Source: Streptomyces hokutonensis (GTDB lineage: Bacteria; Actinomycetota; Actinomycetes; Streptomycetales; Streptomycetaceae). From it: 64,000 nt of DNA. The stretch lies in contig NZ_BARG01000086.1 in NCBI RefSeq assembly GCF_000376565.1, forward strand, positions 37,244 through 101,243, written 5' to 3'. The position numbers were made by a program, and so were the translations under genes. Below are positions 33,482 to 41,530 of the stretch, piece after piece; position 1 is the first letter of the stretch, and each line of letters starts with the position of its first letter. The notes under the pieces are model-generated. The model made no database searches. It was not told the DNA's origin and worked only from the letters and a program-made list of their open reading frames with translations.

Positions 33482-33988
33482 ATGGCACGTTCACCGGGCG
33501 CTGAACTAGCGCTGCTTCTTCTCGGCGGCTTCCAGGCGATGGTGGACGACGTGCACGGCGAGTTGGCGCACCGCGGGCACCCCGGCGTGCGCGCAGGGCA
33601 TGAGTTCGCCCTGCGCGCCATCGACGGGGGAGCGGACACAGCCTCGGAACTTGGCCGCCGGCTCTCGGTCTCCAAGCAGGGTGCCGCCAAGACGATCACG
33701 TCACTGGAGAAGCTCGGATACGTCGAGCGGGAGCCCGACCCGGTCGATGGTCGCCTCAAGCGGCTGCGGGTCACCGACCGCGGTCACGACATGATGACGC
33801 TGGGCGCCTCGCTCTTCGACGACGTGCGCGAGCGCTGGGCGGCTCAGATGGGCCCTGGGCAACTCGAAGCTCTTGAAGGCCACCTGGCCCGGTTTGCAGC
33901 GAGTCGGCTGTCGGGCGTTGAACCCGCCGCACGGCTCGTAGACGATTTTCAACCCGGCTCGTCGAGTGGTCCTGGGACCGGCTGGTGA
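33482..33988 (+). CDS. MarR-family transcriptional regulator
   Basis: The 168-residue protein has the winged-helix pattern GHEFALRAIDGGADTASELGRRLSVSKQGAAKTITSLEKLGYVEREPDPVDGRLKRLRVTDRG, including the Asp-Gly-Arg wing. It probably represses itself and the adjacent hydrolase through the palindromes at 33412-33457. The start could be ATG 33470 or 33482; neither has a clear ribosome-binding site and the leader is very short. Confidence 0.87.
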   Translation: MARSPGAELALLLLGGFQAMVDDVHGELAHRGHPGVRAGHEFALRAIDGGADTASELGRRLSVSKQGAAKTITSLEKLGYVEREPDPVDGRLKRLRVTDRGHDMMTLGASLFDDVRERWAAQMGPGQLEALEGHLARFAASRLSGVEPAARLVDDFQPGSSSGPGTGW

Positions 33989-34016
33989 GTGCATTCGGTG
34001 CTCGGAACGCACTCAC
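33985..34016 (+). terminator. hairpin terminator after the MarR gene
   Basis: Arms GTGAGTGC and GCACTCAC are separated by 16 nt, with the left arm overlapping the MarR stop codon. Position supports a terminator; the large loop makes it weaker than average. Confidence 0.5.
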
Positions 34017-34112
34017 CCTCGACGAGGTCCCGTCAGGCCGGGGAGAGTTCGGCGGTCTCCCCGCCGTTGCCGACCACCACCGTGGTGTAAATGAGCCGAC
34101 CCATGTCGATCC

Positions 34113-34652
34113 TCAGGCGGAGGTCTCGGCGGTGGCGGTCAGGACCGCGCGGCCGAGTATGTGTCCGGCCATGGTGAAGCCGAGGACGGCCGGTGTGGCG
34201 TCGGCCGTGACGCCGATGGACTCGACGCCGAGGGCGTGCACCACGACGAAGTAGCGGTGCGGGCCGTGCCCGGCCGGCGGGGCGGCGCCTATGAAGCGGG
34301 CGGCGCCGGCGTCCCCCCGCAGCTGAAAGGCGCCCTGGGGCAGGCCCGAGCCGGTGTCGTCGCCGGCGCCCTCGGGCAGATCGGTGACGGTGGCGGGGAT
34401 GTCGGCGACCGCCCAGTGCCAGAACCCGGACCCGGTGGGGGCGTCGGGGTCATAGACGGTGACGGCGTAGCTCTTGGTGCCTTCCGGGGCGCCGCTCCAG
34501 GACAGCTGGGGCGAGACGTCCTTCCCGCCGGGCACGCCGAAGATGCCGGAGAACTGTTCGGGCGACCAGGCGGAACCGTCCGTGACGGTGGTGCTGGTGA
34601 CGGTGAAGGAGGGCACCTCGGGGAGGCGGGCAAAGGGGTCGTTGGCACTCAT
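34113..34652 (-). CDS. YbhB/YbcL-type Raf kinase inhibitor-like (PEBP) protein
   Basis: The 179-residue phosphatidylethanolamine-binding-fold protein has SPQLSWSGAPEGTKSYAVTVYDPDAPTGSGFWHWAVADIPA, with the DPDAP and GFWHW ligand-pocket motifs, and GPHRYFVVVHALGV near the end. Bacterial members have no settled function. It is divergent from a GntR regulator with a perfect 16-bp palindrome between them, which suggests local control by an unknown ligand. Confidence 0.88.
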   Translation of the reverse strand: MSANDPFARLPEVPSFTVTSTTVTDGSAWSPEQFSGIFGVPGGKDVSPQLSWSGAPEGTKSYAVTVYDPDAPTGSGFWHWAVADIPATVTDLPEGAGDDTGSGLPQGAFQLRGDAGAARFIGAAPPAGHGPHRYFVVVHALGVESIGVTADATPAVLGFTMAGHILGRAVLTATAETSA

Positions 34653-34712
34653 CGTGTCGTTCCTTTCGGGGGCACGGCTGGGGTTGCGCCAGCACTGAAT
34701 CGACGATAACAC

Positions 34713-34728
34713 AGATAATCGATTATCT
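34713..34728. promoter_or_regulatory. perfect 16-bp palindrome, probable GntR operator
   Basis: AGATAATCGATTATCT is fully self-complementary and AT-rich in a region of very high GC. It lies between the PEBP gene (34652) and the GntR gene (34753). This fits an operator shared by both divergent genes. Confidence 0.72.
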
Positions 34729-34752
34729 TTTGGATCGTCTATGCTGACAGGC

Positions 34753-35460
34753 ATGACCGAGACGGCCCAGACCTCGACCTCGCAGCCGGGGAAGCAGATG
34801 CTCTCCGAGCAGGTCTACGCGCACCTGCGGGACGCGATCCTGCGCGGAGACCACGCCCCCGGTGACGCCCTCAAGCCGCAGGACCTCGCCAAGGAACAGG
34901 GCGTGAGCCTGGCCGTCGTGCGCGAGGCGCTCGTACGGGTGGTCGGCGAAGGCCTCGCCGACCGGCTGCCCAACCGCGGCTTCGCCGTTCCCACCGTCTC
35001 CGACCGCCGCTGGCAGGAGATCACGGAGGCCCGCCGGACCATCGAACCCGTCCTGCTGCGCATGTCCGTCGAGCGCGGCGACGTCGACTGGGAAGCACGC
35101 GTACGAGCCGCCCACCACCGTCTGGCCCGCACCCCGGCGTACGAACCTGGAGAGGGCGAGTACTACAGCAGCACTTGGTCCGAAGCCCACCGGGTCTTCC
35201 ACCGCACTCTGCTGGACGGGTGCGGCAACCCTGTTCTGCTGGAGACCTTCGACCGGATGTGGACCGCGAGCGAGCTGGCTCGTCGCTGGTCGGCGCACCA
35301 CAACCCCGACCGGGACGCCATCGGTGAGCACCGCCGTCTGGAGGAGGCGGTGCTCGCGCGCGACGCCGACACGGCGGCCGAGGTACTGACCCGGCACCTC
35401 ACCCAGACCGCGGCCGTACTGACTGGCCGCACCCAGGACGAACCCTCCAAGAAAGCCTGA
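34753..35460 (+). CDS. GntR-family regulator, FadR/FCD type
   Basis: The 235-residue regulator has an N-terminal winged helix (LSEQVYAHLRDAILRGDHAPGDALKPQDLAKEQGVSLAVVREALVRVVGEGLADRLPNRGFAV) and an all-helical FCD domain (EITEARRTIEPVLLRMSVERG ... FHRTLLDGCGNPVLLETFDRMWTASELARRW ... EHRRLEEAVLARDADTAAEVLTRHL) with Asp/His residues likely to bind metal. FCD regulators respond to organic acids. An alternative ATG lies at 34741, immediately after the palindrome. Confidence 0.88.
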   Translation: MTETAQTSTSQPGKQMLSEQVYAHLRDAILRGDHAPGDALKPQDLAKEQGVSLAVVREALVRVVGEGLADRLPNRGFAVPTVSDRRWQEITEARRTIEPVLLRMSVERGDVDWEARVRAAHHRLARTPAYEPGEGEYYSSTWSEAHRVFHRTLLDGCGNPVLLETFDRMWTASELARRWSAHHNPDRDAIGEHRRLEEAVLARDADTAAEVLTRHLTQTAAVLTGRTQDEPSKKA

Positions 35461-35510
35461 TGCGCCTCGCCGACACCTCACTCGCGTCGGCGACTTCCAC
35501 AGCTTCGATG

Positions 35511-36440
35511 TCAGTGATCAGGTGCAGTCGTCCGGCCGCCGACGTCTCGGCTCCGGATCGTCGCGGCCGCACGGTGCAGTTCTGTGAGCACCATCCGTAC
35601 GGCTCGCCGTGCGGCACGTTCGGGGCGGTGGAGCACATCGATATGGCGTCGGGTGGACACGCCACTGAGCGGTCTGAGGATCACCGCGGGGTGCGGGCGT
35701 GCGGTCCAGCGGGGCATCAGGGCGAGGCCGCCTCCGGCGGCCACGACCTCGGCGGCCACCGCGAAGTCGTTGATGCGATGGACGATGTCGAGCCGCCGGT
35801 TCGCGGCGGTCGCGATGGCGTCGACGGTGGCCATCAGCGGGAAGCCGTCGTCGACGGTGATCCAGGGTTGATCCGCGACGTCTTGCGGGGTGAGGCGTCG
35901 CTCGGCGGCCAAGGGGTGGTCGGCCGGCAGCGCGATGTCGAGCGGTTCACGCAGCAGGGTGCTGGCGGTGACCGTGGTCGGCCACGGCGGCGCTTGGCCG
36001 AGACGGTGGGCGAGTACGAGGTCGTAGTCCCGGGTCAGTCGCGGGAATTGGTCTTGCGCGACGTCCTCGTCGGCGAGCGAGATCTGTGGGCGTCCAGGGC
36101 CGGCCTGGGCGAGCAGCAGTGGGAAGAATGCGGCGGCGGCGCTGTGGAAAGCCGCTACCGACACATCCGCGTCCGGCCGGTCGACGAACTCCTCAATGGT
36201 GTGCCGCGCCCTGGCCAGTGCCGTCTCCACCTCGATCGCCGCCCTGGCCAGGGCTTGCCCGGCATCGGTGAGCACCAACCGCCGTCCGTCACGCTCGGTG
36301 AGTGGGACCGGGATCGAGCGTTGCAGCAGCCGTAGCTGTTGGGAGATCGCCGAGGGAGTCATCAGCAGCGCCTCGGCGGTCGCGGTGACGCTGCCCAGTT
36401 CGCCGAGTTCCCGCAAGATCTGCAACTGCCGTTCGTTCAT
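35511..36440 (-). CDS. LysR-family transcriptional regulator
   Basis: The 309-residue regulator has an N-terminal HTH (LQILRELGELGSVTATAEALLMTPSAISQQLRLLQRSIPVPLTERDGRRLVLTDAG) and a substrate-binding domain from about residue 90. It is divergent from the nitrilase gene with about 80 bp between start codons, the usual LysR arrangement, so it probably controls the nitrilase and the threonine-dehydratase-like gene. Confidence 0.9.
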   Translation of the reverse strand: MNERQLQILRELGELGSVTATAEALLMTPSAISQQLRLLQRSIPVPLTERDGRRLVLTDAGQALARAAIEVETALARARHTIEEFVDRPDADVSVAAFHSAAAAFFPLLLAQAGPGRPQISLADEDVAQDQFPRLTRDYDLVLAHRLGQAPPWPTTVTASTLLREPLDIALPADHPLAAERRLTPQDVADQPWITVDDGFPLMATVDAIATAANRRLDIVHRINDFAVAAEVVAAGGGLALMPRWTARPHPAVILRPLSGVSTRRHIDVLHRPERAARRAVRMVLTELHRAAATIRSRDVGGRTTAPDH

Positions 36441-36520
36441 CGTCTCAATGTAGTGATGCTTCAGGATTGTTGAAGAACCTCGTCCTTGGCTTCAGGGTGA
36501 AAGCGGCGCAGCGTGGAGGC

Positions 36521-37627
36521 ATGACCAGTGACAACAGCACGTGCGGCGGCCCGGACACAGGTCCCGGCCGGGCGGGAGTCGTTCGGGCCGGCGTAGTGCA
36601 GGCCGCCCCGGTTCCGTTCGATCCGGTGGCCACCCTGCGTGTGGTGGAACGGTGGCTGCTTGAGGCGGCCGAGCGGAACCTGGATCTCGTGGTGTTCCCC
36701 GAGGCGTTCGTCGGCGGGTACCCCAAGGGATCGGCGTTCGGGGGAGTGGTGGGCGACCGGACCCCTGCCGGACGAGAGGAGTTCGCCCGGTACTGGAACG
36801 GCGCCGTGGAGGTGCCGGGACCCGTCACGGACCGCCTGGGCGAACTGGCGGCCGACGCACGCGCGCACCTGGTCATCGGCGTCGTCGAACGGGAACACGG
36901 CACGCTCTACTGCACGGTCCTGTTCTTCTCCGACACCGGAGCCTTCCTCGGGAAGCGGCGCAAGCTCATGCCCACCGGCGCCGAGCGGATGATCTGGGGA
37001 TTCGGCGACGGCTCGACCCTTGAGGTGCACCCCACGAAGCTCGGCCGGCTCGGAGCCGTGATCTGCTGGGAGAACCTCATGCCCGCGACGCGGATGGCCA
37101 TGTACGCGCAAGGCATCGAGCTGTACTGTGCGCCGACGGCGGACAGCAGGGAAAGCCACCACGCGACCATGCGCCACATCGCCATGGAAGGCCGATGCTT
37201 CGTACTGGCGGCGAACCAGTGCCTGCGCACGAGGGACTTCCCGGCCGATCACCCCACGCCGTACGGCGACGACCCGGAGCACCTCATCTCCCGGGGTGGC
37301 AGCAGCATCATCGGCCCGCTGGGCGAGGTGCTGGCCGGCCCCGTCCTGGATCAAGAGGCCTTGCTGACCGCGGACCTCGACATGGCCCAGATCCCACGCG
37401 CTCGCTACGACTTCGACCCCGTCGGCCACTACGCGCGGCCCGACATCTTCCGCCTCCACGTGGACACCACCGTCCGCCGCGCCGTACAGACCGACGACAG
37501 TCCGAGCGAATCCCCCCGGGTCGGCCTGCCCGCCCCCTTCACCTCGCCGCGCGCCACGCCTGACGACGCGCCCGACAGGTCCCTCCTCGCTCAGAGGTAT
37601 CCCGACTCCCTTGGACAACGCCCATGA
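36521..37627 (+). CDS. nitrilase / carbon-nitrogen hydrolase
   Basis: The 368-residue cytosolic enzyme of the nitrilase superfamily has the catalytic triad Glu61 (FPEAFVGGYPKG), Lys148 (KRRKLMPT) and Cys182 (AVICWENLMP). The FVGGYPKG and CWENLMP motifs match true nitrilases, which convert a nitrile to the acid and ammonia, rather than amidases. The ATG at 36521 has GGAGG only 1 nt away, so the exact start is uncertain. The 4-nt overlap with the next gene makes a two-gene operon. Confidence 0.88.
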   Translation: MTSDNSTCGGPDTGPGRAGVVRAGVVQAAPVPFDPVATLRVVERWLLEAAERNLDLVVFPEAFVGGYPKGSAFGGVVGDRTPAGREEFARYWNGAVEVPGPVTDRLGELAADARAHLVIGVVEREHGTLYCTVLFFSDTGAFLGKRRKLMPTGAERMIWGFGDGSTLEVHPTKLGRLGAVICWENLMPATRMAMYAQGIELYCAPTADSRESHHATMRHIAMEGRCFVLAANQCLRTRDFPADHPTPYGDDPEHLISRGGSSIIGPLGEVLAGPVLDQEALLTADLDMAQIPRARYDFDPVGHYARPDIFRLHVDTTVRRAVQTDDSPSESPRVGLPAPFTSPRATPDDAPDRSLLAQRYPDSLGQRP

Positions 37628-38571
37628 ACGCACAGCCCGTCGGCATGCCCTCCCTGGACGACATCGCGTCTGCGGCCGGACGGATCCGCGACGTGGTGCG
37701 CCGTACACCGGTGATACGGGTGGCGGCCGGGGAACTGGGCGTACCCGTCCCCGTCATTCTGAAGCTGGAGTTCCTCCAGCACACCGGCTCCTTCAAAGTC
37801 CGCGGCGCATCCAACGCCCTCGCTTTCCTGCGCGCCGCGGAAGGCGGCGTCCCGACCGCCGGCGTGTGCTGCGCGTCGGGAGGCAACCACGGGGCGGCCG
37901 TGGCCTGGGCGGCGCGCGCAGTGGGCGTGCCCGCCACCGTGTTCGTGCCCGACTTCTCACCCAAGGCCAAGACCGACGTCATCGAGTCCTTCGGCGCACG
38001 CCTGCGCCGGGTCGAAGGCTTCTACGCCGACGCGCTGGCGGCCAGCCAGGACCATGCCCGGCACGAGGGCGCCTTCCACGTCGACGCCTACGACGACCCG
38101 CAGACGGTGGCGGGGCAGGGCACGCTCGGCCTGGAGCTCGCCGAGCAGATACCGGAGGGACAGCCCGTGCTGGTCGGGTGCGGTGGAGGAGGCCTGTACG
38201 CAGGGGTCGCCCTGGCGCTGGACGGACGCAACCGCGTGACCGCAGCCGAACCGTCCTCGGCGCCCTCGCTCACCGCGGCGCTGGAGGCAGGAAGACCTGT
38301 GGACGTGGAGGTCGGCGGTATCGCGGTGGACAGCTTGGGTGCTCGTCGGGCGGGCCGCATCGCCACCGCTGTCGGCCTCTCGCTCGGCATGAAGACCCTC
38401 ACCGTCGAGGACGATGACATCGCCGACGCCCGCACACTCCTCTGGCAGCGGCTACGCATCGTCGCCGAACCCGGCGGAGCCACCGCCCTCGCGGCGCTGC
38501 TCACTCACCCCGAACACTTCCCGGACGGGGCCACCGTCGTCGTCTCAGGGGCCAACACGGCACCCGCGTAG
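37624..38571 (+). CDS. PLP-dependent threonine/serine dehydratase-like protein
   Basis: The 315-residue fold-type II PLP enzyme has LKLEFLQHTGSFKVRGASNAL with the Schiff-base Lys58, SGGNHGAAVAWAA, and the phosphate-binding glycine loop GCGGGGLYAG. There is no C-terminal ACT regulatory domain, so it is of the catabolic or racemase-like class. Translational coupling to a nitrilase is unusual and suggests the nitrile-derived acid is a hydroxy- or amino-acid substrate (inference). Confidence 0.87.
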   Translation: MNAQPVGMPSLDDIASAAGRIRDVVRRTPVIRVAAGELGVPVPVILKLEFLQHTGSFKVRGASNALAFLRAAEGGVPTAGVCCASGGNHGAAVAWAARAVGVPATVFVPDFSPKAKTDVIESFGARLRRVEGFYADALAASQDHARHEGAFHVDAYDDPQTVAGQGTLGLELAEQIPEGQPVLVGCGGGGLYAGVALALDGRNRVTAAEPSSAPSLTAALEAGRPVDVEVGGIAVDSLGARRAGRIATAVGLSLGMKTLTVEDDDIADARTLLWQRLRIVAEPGGATALAALLTHPEHFPDGATVVVSGANTAPA

Positions 38572-38679
38572 GGCATCGCTTGGGCGGTGACCGTCACAGG
38601 CCCGCCGTGCGGTCATCGACAGGCGTGCTCAAGGACGCCGTGGCGCAGAAGGTCATGCCCGCCGCGCCACGGCGATAGG

Positions 38680-39381
38680 TCAGGCGGTTGCCCGGGACAG
38701 GCGGGGGAAGACCTGACCCTTCGCGGAATCCGGGGCGTTCGGAAGGCCGCCGGCACGCAGGCCCTGCAAGAAGATCGCTGTTGCCCATCGGGCGTACGCG
38801 TCGAAGTGGACCGGGTCGCGGTCGGCCTCCGGATCCTGCAGCGCGTCCATCTGCGGTCCGGCCGCGGTCATGCGCACGAACAGTCCCGCGTATGCCTCCG
38901 GGTCGGGAAGGACGTAGCCGCGCTGTCGTGCGTCGTCGCGGAGCGCCACGGCCACCAGATCGATGACATGAGGCACTCCGAGGGACCGAATCGCCTCGGT
39001 CAGCTCGGTGCGCCGGCCCGCTTCGACGGTCAGGACGCGGATGAAGGCCAGGTAGGTGGTGGTCGTCGTGGCCTGGAGGAGCTTCAGGACGATCCGTGCC
39101 AGCCTCTCCTGCGGATCGTCGACGGAGGCGAGCATCGTCTGGTTCAGGTCGAAGTCGAGGGAGGCTCCGCCGCGGGCGATCACCGCGCGGAACAGCTCCA
39201 GTTTGTCGCCGAAGTGGGCGTAGACGGTGGTTTTCGAGACGCCGGCCTTCGCTGCCACGGCGTCCATCGAGGTTTGATCGAAACCGAGTTCGAGGAACAG
39301 CCCGACGGCCGCGTCGAGAATGGGTGCCCGCTTGCTTCGCCCGTTCGAGCCTGCGCGCTGGGGGTGGTCCCGCTCAGCCAT
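38680..39381 (-). CDS. TetR-family regulator of the group-D monooxygenase regulon
   Basis: The 233-residue regulator has the HTH region SKRAPILDAAVGLFLELGFDQTSMDAVAAKAGVSKTTVYAHFGDKLELFRAVIARG and a C-terminal TetR ligand domain. The ATG at 39381 has AAGGAG; a longer form from 39429 is possible. It is divergent from the monooxygenase at 39509, and the space between holds two ACTGWACNGTWCAGT-like sites. Identical or similar sites at 30801 and 42897 extend the probable regulon across 12 kb. Confidence 0.9.
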   Translation of the reverse strand: MAERDHPQRAGSNGRSKRAPILDAAVGLFLELGFDQTSMDAVAAKAGVSKTTVYAHFGDKLELFRAVIARGGASLDFDLNQTMLASVDDPQERLARIVLKLLQATTTTTYLAFIRVLTVEAGRRTELTEAIRSLGVPHVIDLVAVALRDDARQRGYVLPDPEAYAGLFVRMTAAGPQMDALQDPEADRDPVHFDAYARWATAIFLQGLRAGGLPNAPDSAKGQVFPRLSRATA

Positions 39382-39432
39382 CTCACTCCTTGCCGAATCC
39401 GGCCCTGTGGGAGCCGATACGCGTCTCATCGC

Positions 39433-39486
39433 TTGACCTTTCGCTGAACTCTACCGTACAGTCCAACTGAACTGAACGGTGCAGTT
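39433..39486 (+). promoter_or_regulatory. promoter with two TetR-type operators
   Basis: Operator O1 is at 39447-39463, core ACTCTACCGTACAGT, one mismatch to ACTGWACNGTWCAGT. Operator O2 is at 39470-39486, core ACTGAACGGTGCAGT, flanked so that CTGAACTG and CAGTTCAG form perfect arms. Their start-to-start spacing is 23 bp, about two helical turns. A -35 TTGACC (39433-39438) and TACAGT (39457-39462, 18-bp spacing) place O1 between and over the promoter elements. Confidence 0.75.
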
Positions 39487-39508
39487 CAGTAAGAAAGGAA
39501 GGCGCTCC

Positions 39509-40798
39509 ATGAGCAAGCCACCCTCTCCAGCCGTTTCCGGAGCCGACGTCACCGCGTCGGCGGAGCAGTCTCCCCGCCTCAGTGACCGTGGTCGGCAGAT
39601 CCGGGACCGGACGCGTGCCCTCACCGCTCTGCTGCGGGAGGAAGCGCAGGAAGGAGAGCAACTCGGCGCCCTGCCTCCCGAGACGCTCAGAGCGATACAC
39701 GAAGCGGGTGTCTTCAAGATCGCCCTCCCCGGCGAACTGGGTGGTTATGCCCTCGGCGCGCGAGACACCGTGGAGATCATCACGGCACTCGGCGAAGGGG
39801 ACGGGTCCGCCGCGTGGACGGTCTTCGTGGCCGGCGGCATCCGCAACGTCCTCGGCTTCCCGCAGCAGACCGTCGACGAGGTCTTCAAGGAGATCGACAC
39901 CTGGATAGGCCCCCTGGTCGTCGGCGCCTCCGTGTTCTCCACGAGCGTGGGATCGGCACGGCGTACGGACGGCGGGTGGCTGGTCTCCGGCAAGTGGGCG
40001 TTCGGCAGCGGGTGCAAGCACGCGGCATGGGCGGCAGTGGGCGTCACCTACGAGGACGCGGAAGGCCGCCCGCACCGGGGGATGGCCCTGCTGAGCCGCG
40101 AGCAGTACACGATCCTGGACGACTGGAAGGTCATGGGCCTGAAGGCCACCTCCAGCAACAGCATCACCGCCCAGGAGGAGGCGTTCGTCCCCGACCACCG
40201 CTTCGTCGACCTGGCCGACTTCCCCGCGGTCATGGACAGCGTGCGGGAGCGCTACGCCGGCCTCGGGTTCCGCAACGACACGCGCGCGCTCATGCTGACC
40301 ACCTGCCTCAGCAACGTGGCCGTCGCGCTCGGCATGGCCCGCGGCACCCTGGACTGCTTCGTCGAGCAGGCGAAGGTCCGCAAGCCGTTCAACCTGCCCT
40401 ACCCCACGGTGGCGGACATGCCGTCGACCCAGGTGGCAGCCGGCACGGCCCGAGCGATAGTCAACGCCGCGCAGGCGACGATCTTCGGCCACGCCGACGA
40501 GGTGGACCGCCGCGCCCTGGCCGGGATCGAGTTCACGGGCGCCGAGGAGTCCGAGATCACGATGGACCTGGTCTACGCGGTGCGGCTGTGCGCGGACGCC
40601 ATCGACAAGCTCCAACTGGCCATCGGTTCCTCCACGGTGAGCCTCAAGAACCCGATCCAGCGCTTCGCGCGTGACGTGCGCGTGCTGGCCACTCACGGCG
40701 CCATCCGCTTCGACCCGTTGGCCGAACTCAGTGGCCGCCAACTCCTTGGACTCGAACCGTTTCCCATGTTCGCAGGCGGCGTGCCCCAAGTGGGCTGA
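39509..40798 (+). CDS. group-D flavin-dependent monooxygenase, paralogue 1
   Basis: The 429-residue protein has the acyl-CoA-dehydrogenase fold with the helical N-domain (RDRTRALTALLREEAQEGEQLGALPPETLRAIHEAGVFKIALPGELGGYALGARDTVEIITALGEGDGSAAWTVFV), beta domain WLVSGKWAFGSGCKHAAWAA ... GLKATSSNS, and C-terminal HADEVDRRAL ... PIQRFARDVRVLATHGAIRFDPLAE. The RD-(x)n-H pattern near the end is shared with HsaA/HpaB-like oxygenases. It needs reduced flavin from a partner, most simply the reductase at 40828. It is the first of four related genes. Confidence 0.85.
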   Translation: MSKPPSPAVSGADVTASAEQSPRLSDRGRQIRDRTRALTALLREEAQEGEQLGALPPETLRAIHEAGVFKIALPGELGGYALGARDTVEIITALGEGDGSAAWTVFVAGGIRNVLGFPQQTVDEVFKEIDTWIGPLVVGASVFSTSVGSARRTDGGWLVSGKWAFGSGCKHAAWAAVGVTYEDAEGRPHRGMALLSREQYTILDDWKVMGLKATSSNSITAQEEAFVPDHRFVDLADFPAVMDSVRERYAGLGFRNDTRALMLTTCLSNVAVALGMARGTLDCFVEQAKVRKPFNLPYPTVADMPSTQVAAGTARAIVNAAQATIFGHADEVDRRALAGIEFTGAEESEITMDLVYAVRLCADAIDKLQLAIGSSTVSLKNPIQRFARDVRVLATHGAIRFDPLAELSGRQLLGLEPFPMFAGGVPQVG

Positions 40799-40827
40799 GC
40801 CGACCGCCGCACAGGAAGAAAGAACTG

Positions 40828-41409
40828 ATGACCATGTCGATCAATGAGCCCCGGTCCCATGAGCCCACGGGGGTGGGCTTCGGTCTCGAGCCGCGGCCCA
40901 CCCCCGTGGCACCCACGGACGCGCGGGCCCTGCGGGAAGCGTTCGGCCATTTCCCGAGCGGGGTGATCGCGGTGTGCGGAATGGTGGACGACCGCCCTGT
41001 CGGAATGGCGGTCAGCTCCTTCACGTCCGTATCGCTGGCCCCGCCGCTCGTCTCGGTGTGCCTTCAGACCTCGTCGCGCACCTGGCCCAAACTCAAGCAG
41101 CTGCCGTGGCTGGGCCTGAGCGTGCTGGGCGAGCAGCAGGGTGAGGTGTGCCGCGCGCTGGCAGGTGCGGAGGAGACCCGGTTCGCCGACGTGCACTGGG
41201 AGTCGACCGGAGAAGGAGCGGTCGTCCTTCCCGGGGCGGTCACCTGGTACACCTGCACGCTTCGGGCCGAACTCCCGGCGGGCGATCACATCATCGCCCT
41301 GCTGGAGATAGATCGACTCTGGACGCTGCCGTCGGCCGAGCCCCTGGTGTTCCACGGAAGCCGCTTCCGGCGGCTCCAGGACAGCGACAGGTCGGCTGTT
41401 CCCGCCTGA
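40828..41409 (+). CDS. NAD(P)H:flavin reductase of the monooxygenase array
   Basis: The 193-residue split-barrel flavin reductase has LREAFGHFPSGVIAVCGMVDDRPVGMAVSSFTSVSLAPPLVSVCLQTSSRTWPKL, and GDHIIALLEIDRLW near the C-terminus. It follows paralogue 1 by 29 nt. It is the only reductase of this class in the 39.5-46.4 kb array, so it probably serves several oxygenase paralogues. It is related to, but clearly distinct from, the reductase at 17478. Confidence 0.88.
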   Translation: MTMSINEPRSHEPTGVGFGLEPRPTPVAPTDARALREAFGHFPSGVIAVCGMVDDRPVGMAVSSFTSVSLAPPLVSVCLQTSSRTWPKLKQLPWLGLSVLGEQQGEVCRALAGAEETRFADVHWESTGEGAVVLPGAVTWYTCTLRAELPAGDHIIALLEIDRLWTLPSAEPLVFHGSRFRRLQDSDRSAVPA

Positions 41410-41530
41410 GCCGGCCGGCTGTCCCCCGCCGGAGCCGACTGGCTGCCCCCGCTGGAGCAAGACCGCTGTCAACTCACCCACCCCTGCTGATGAGTTCGTC
41501 GTTGTCGCTGAATCTCAATGAGGAGATCCG

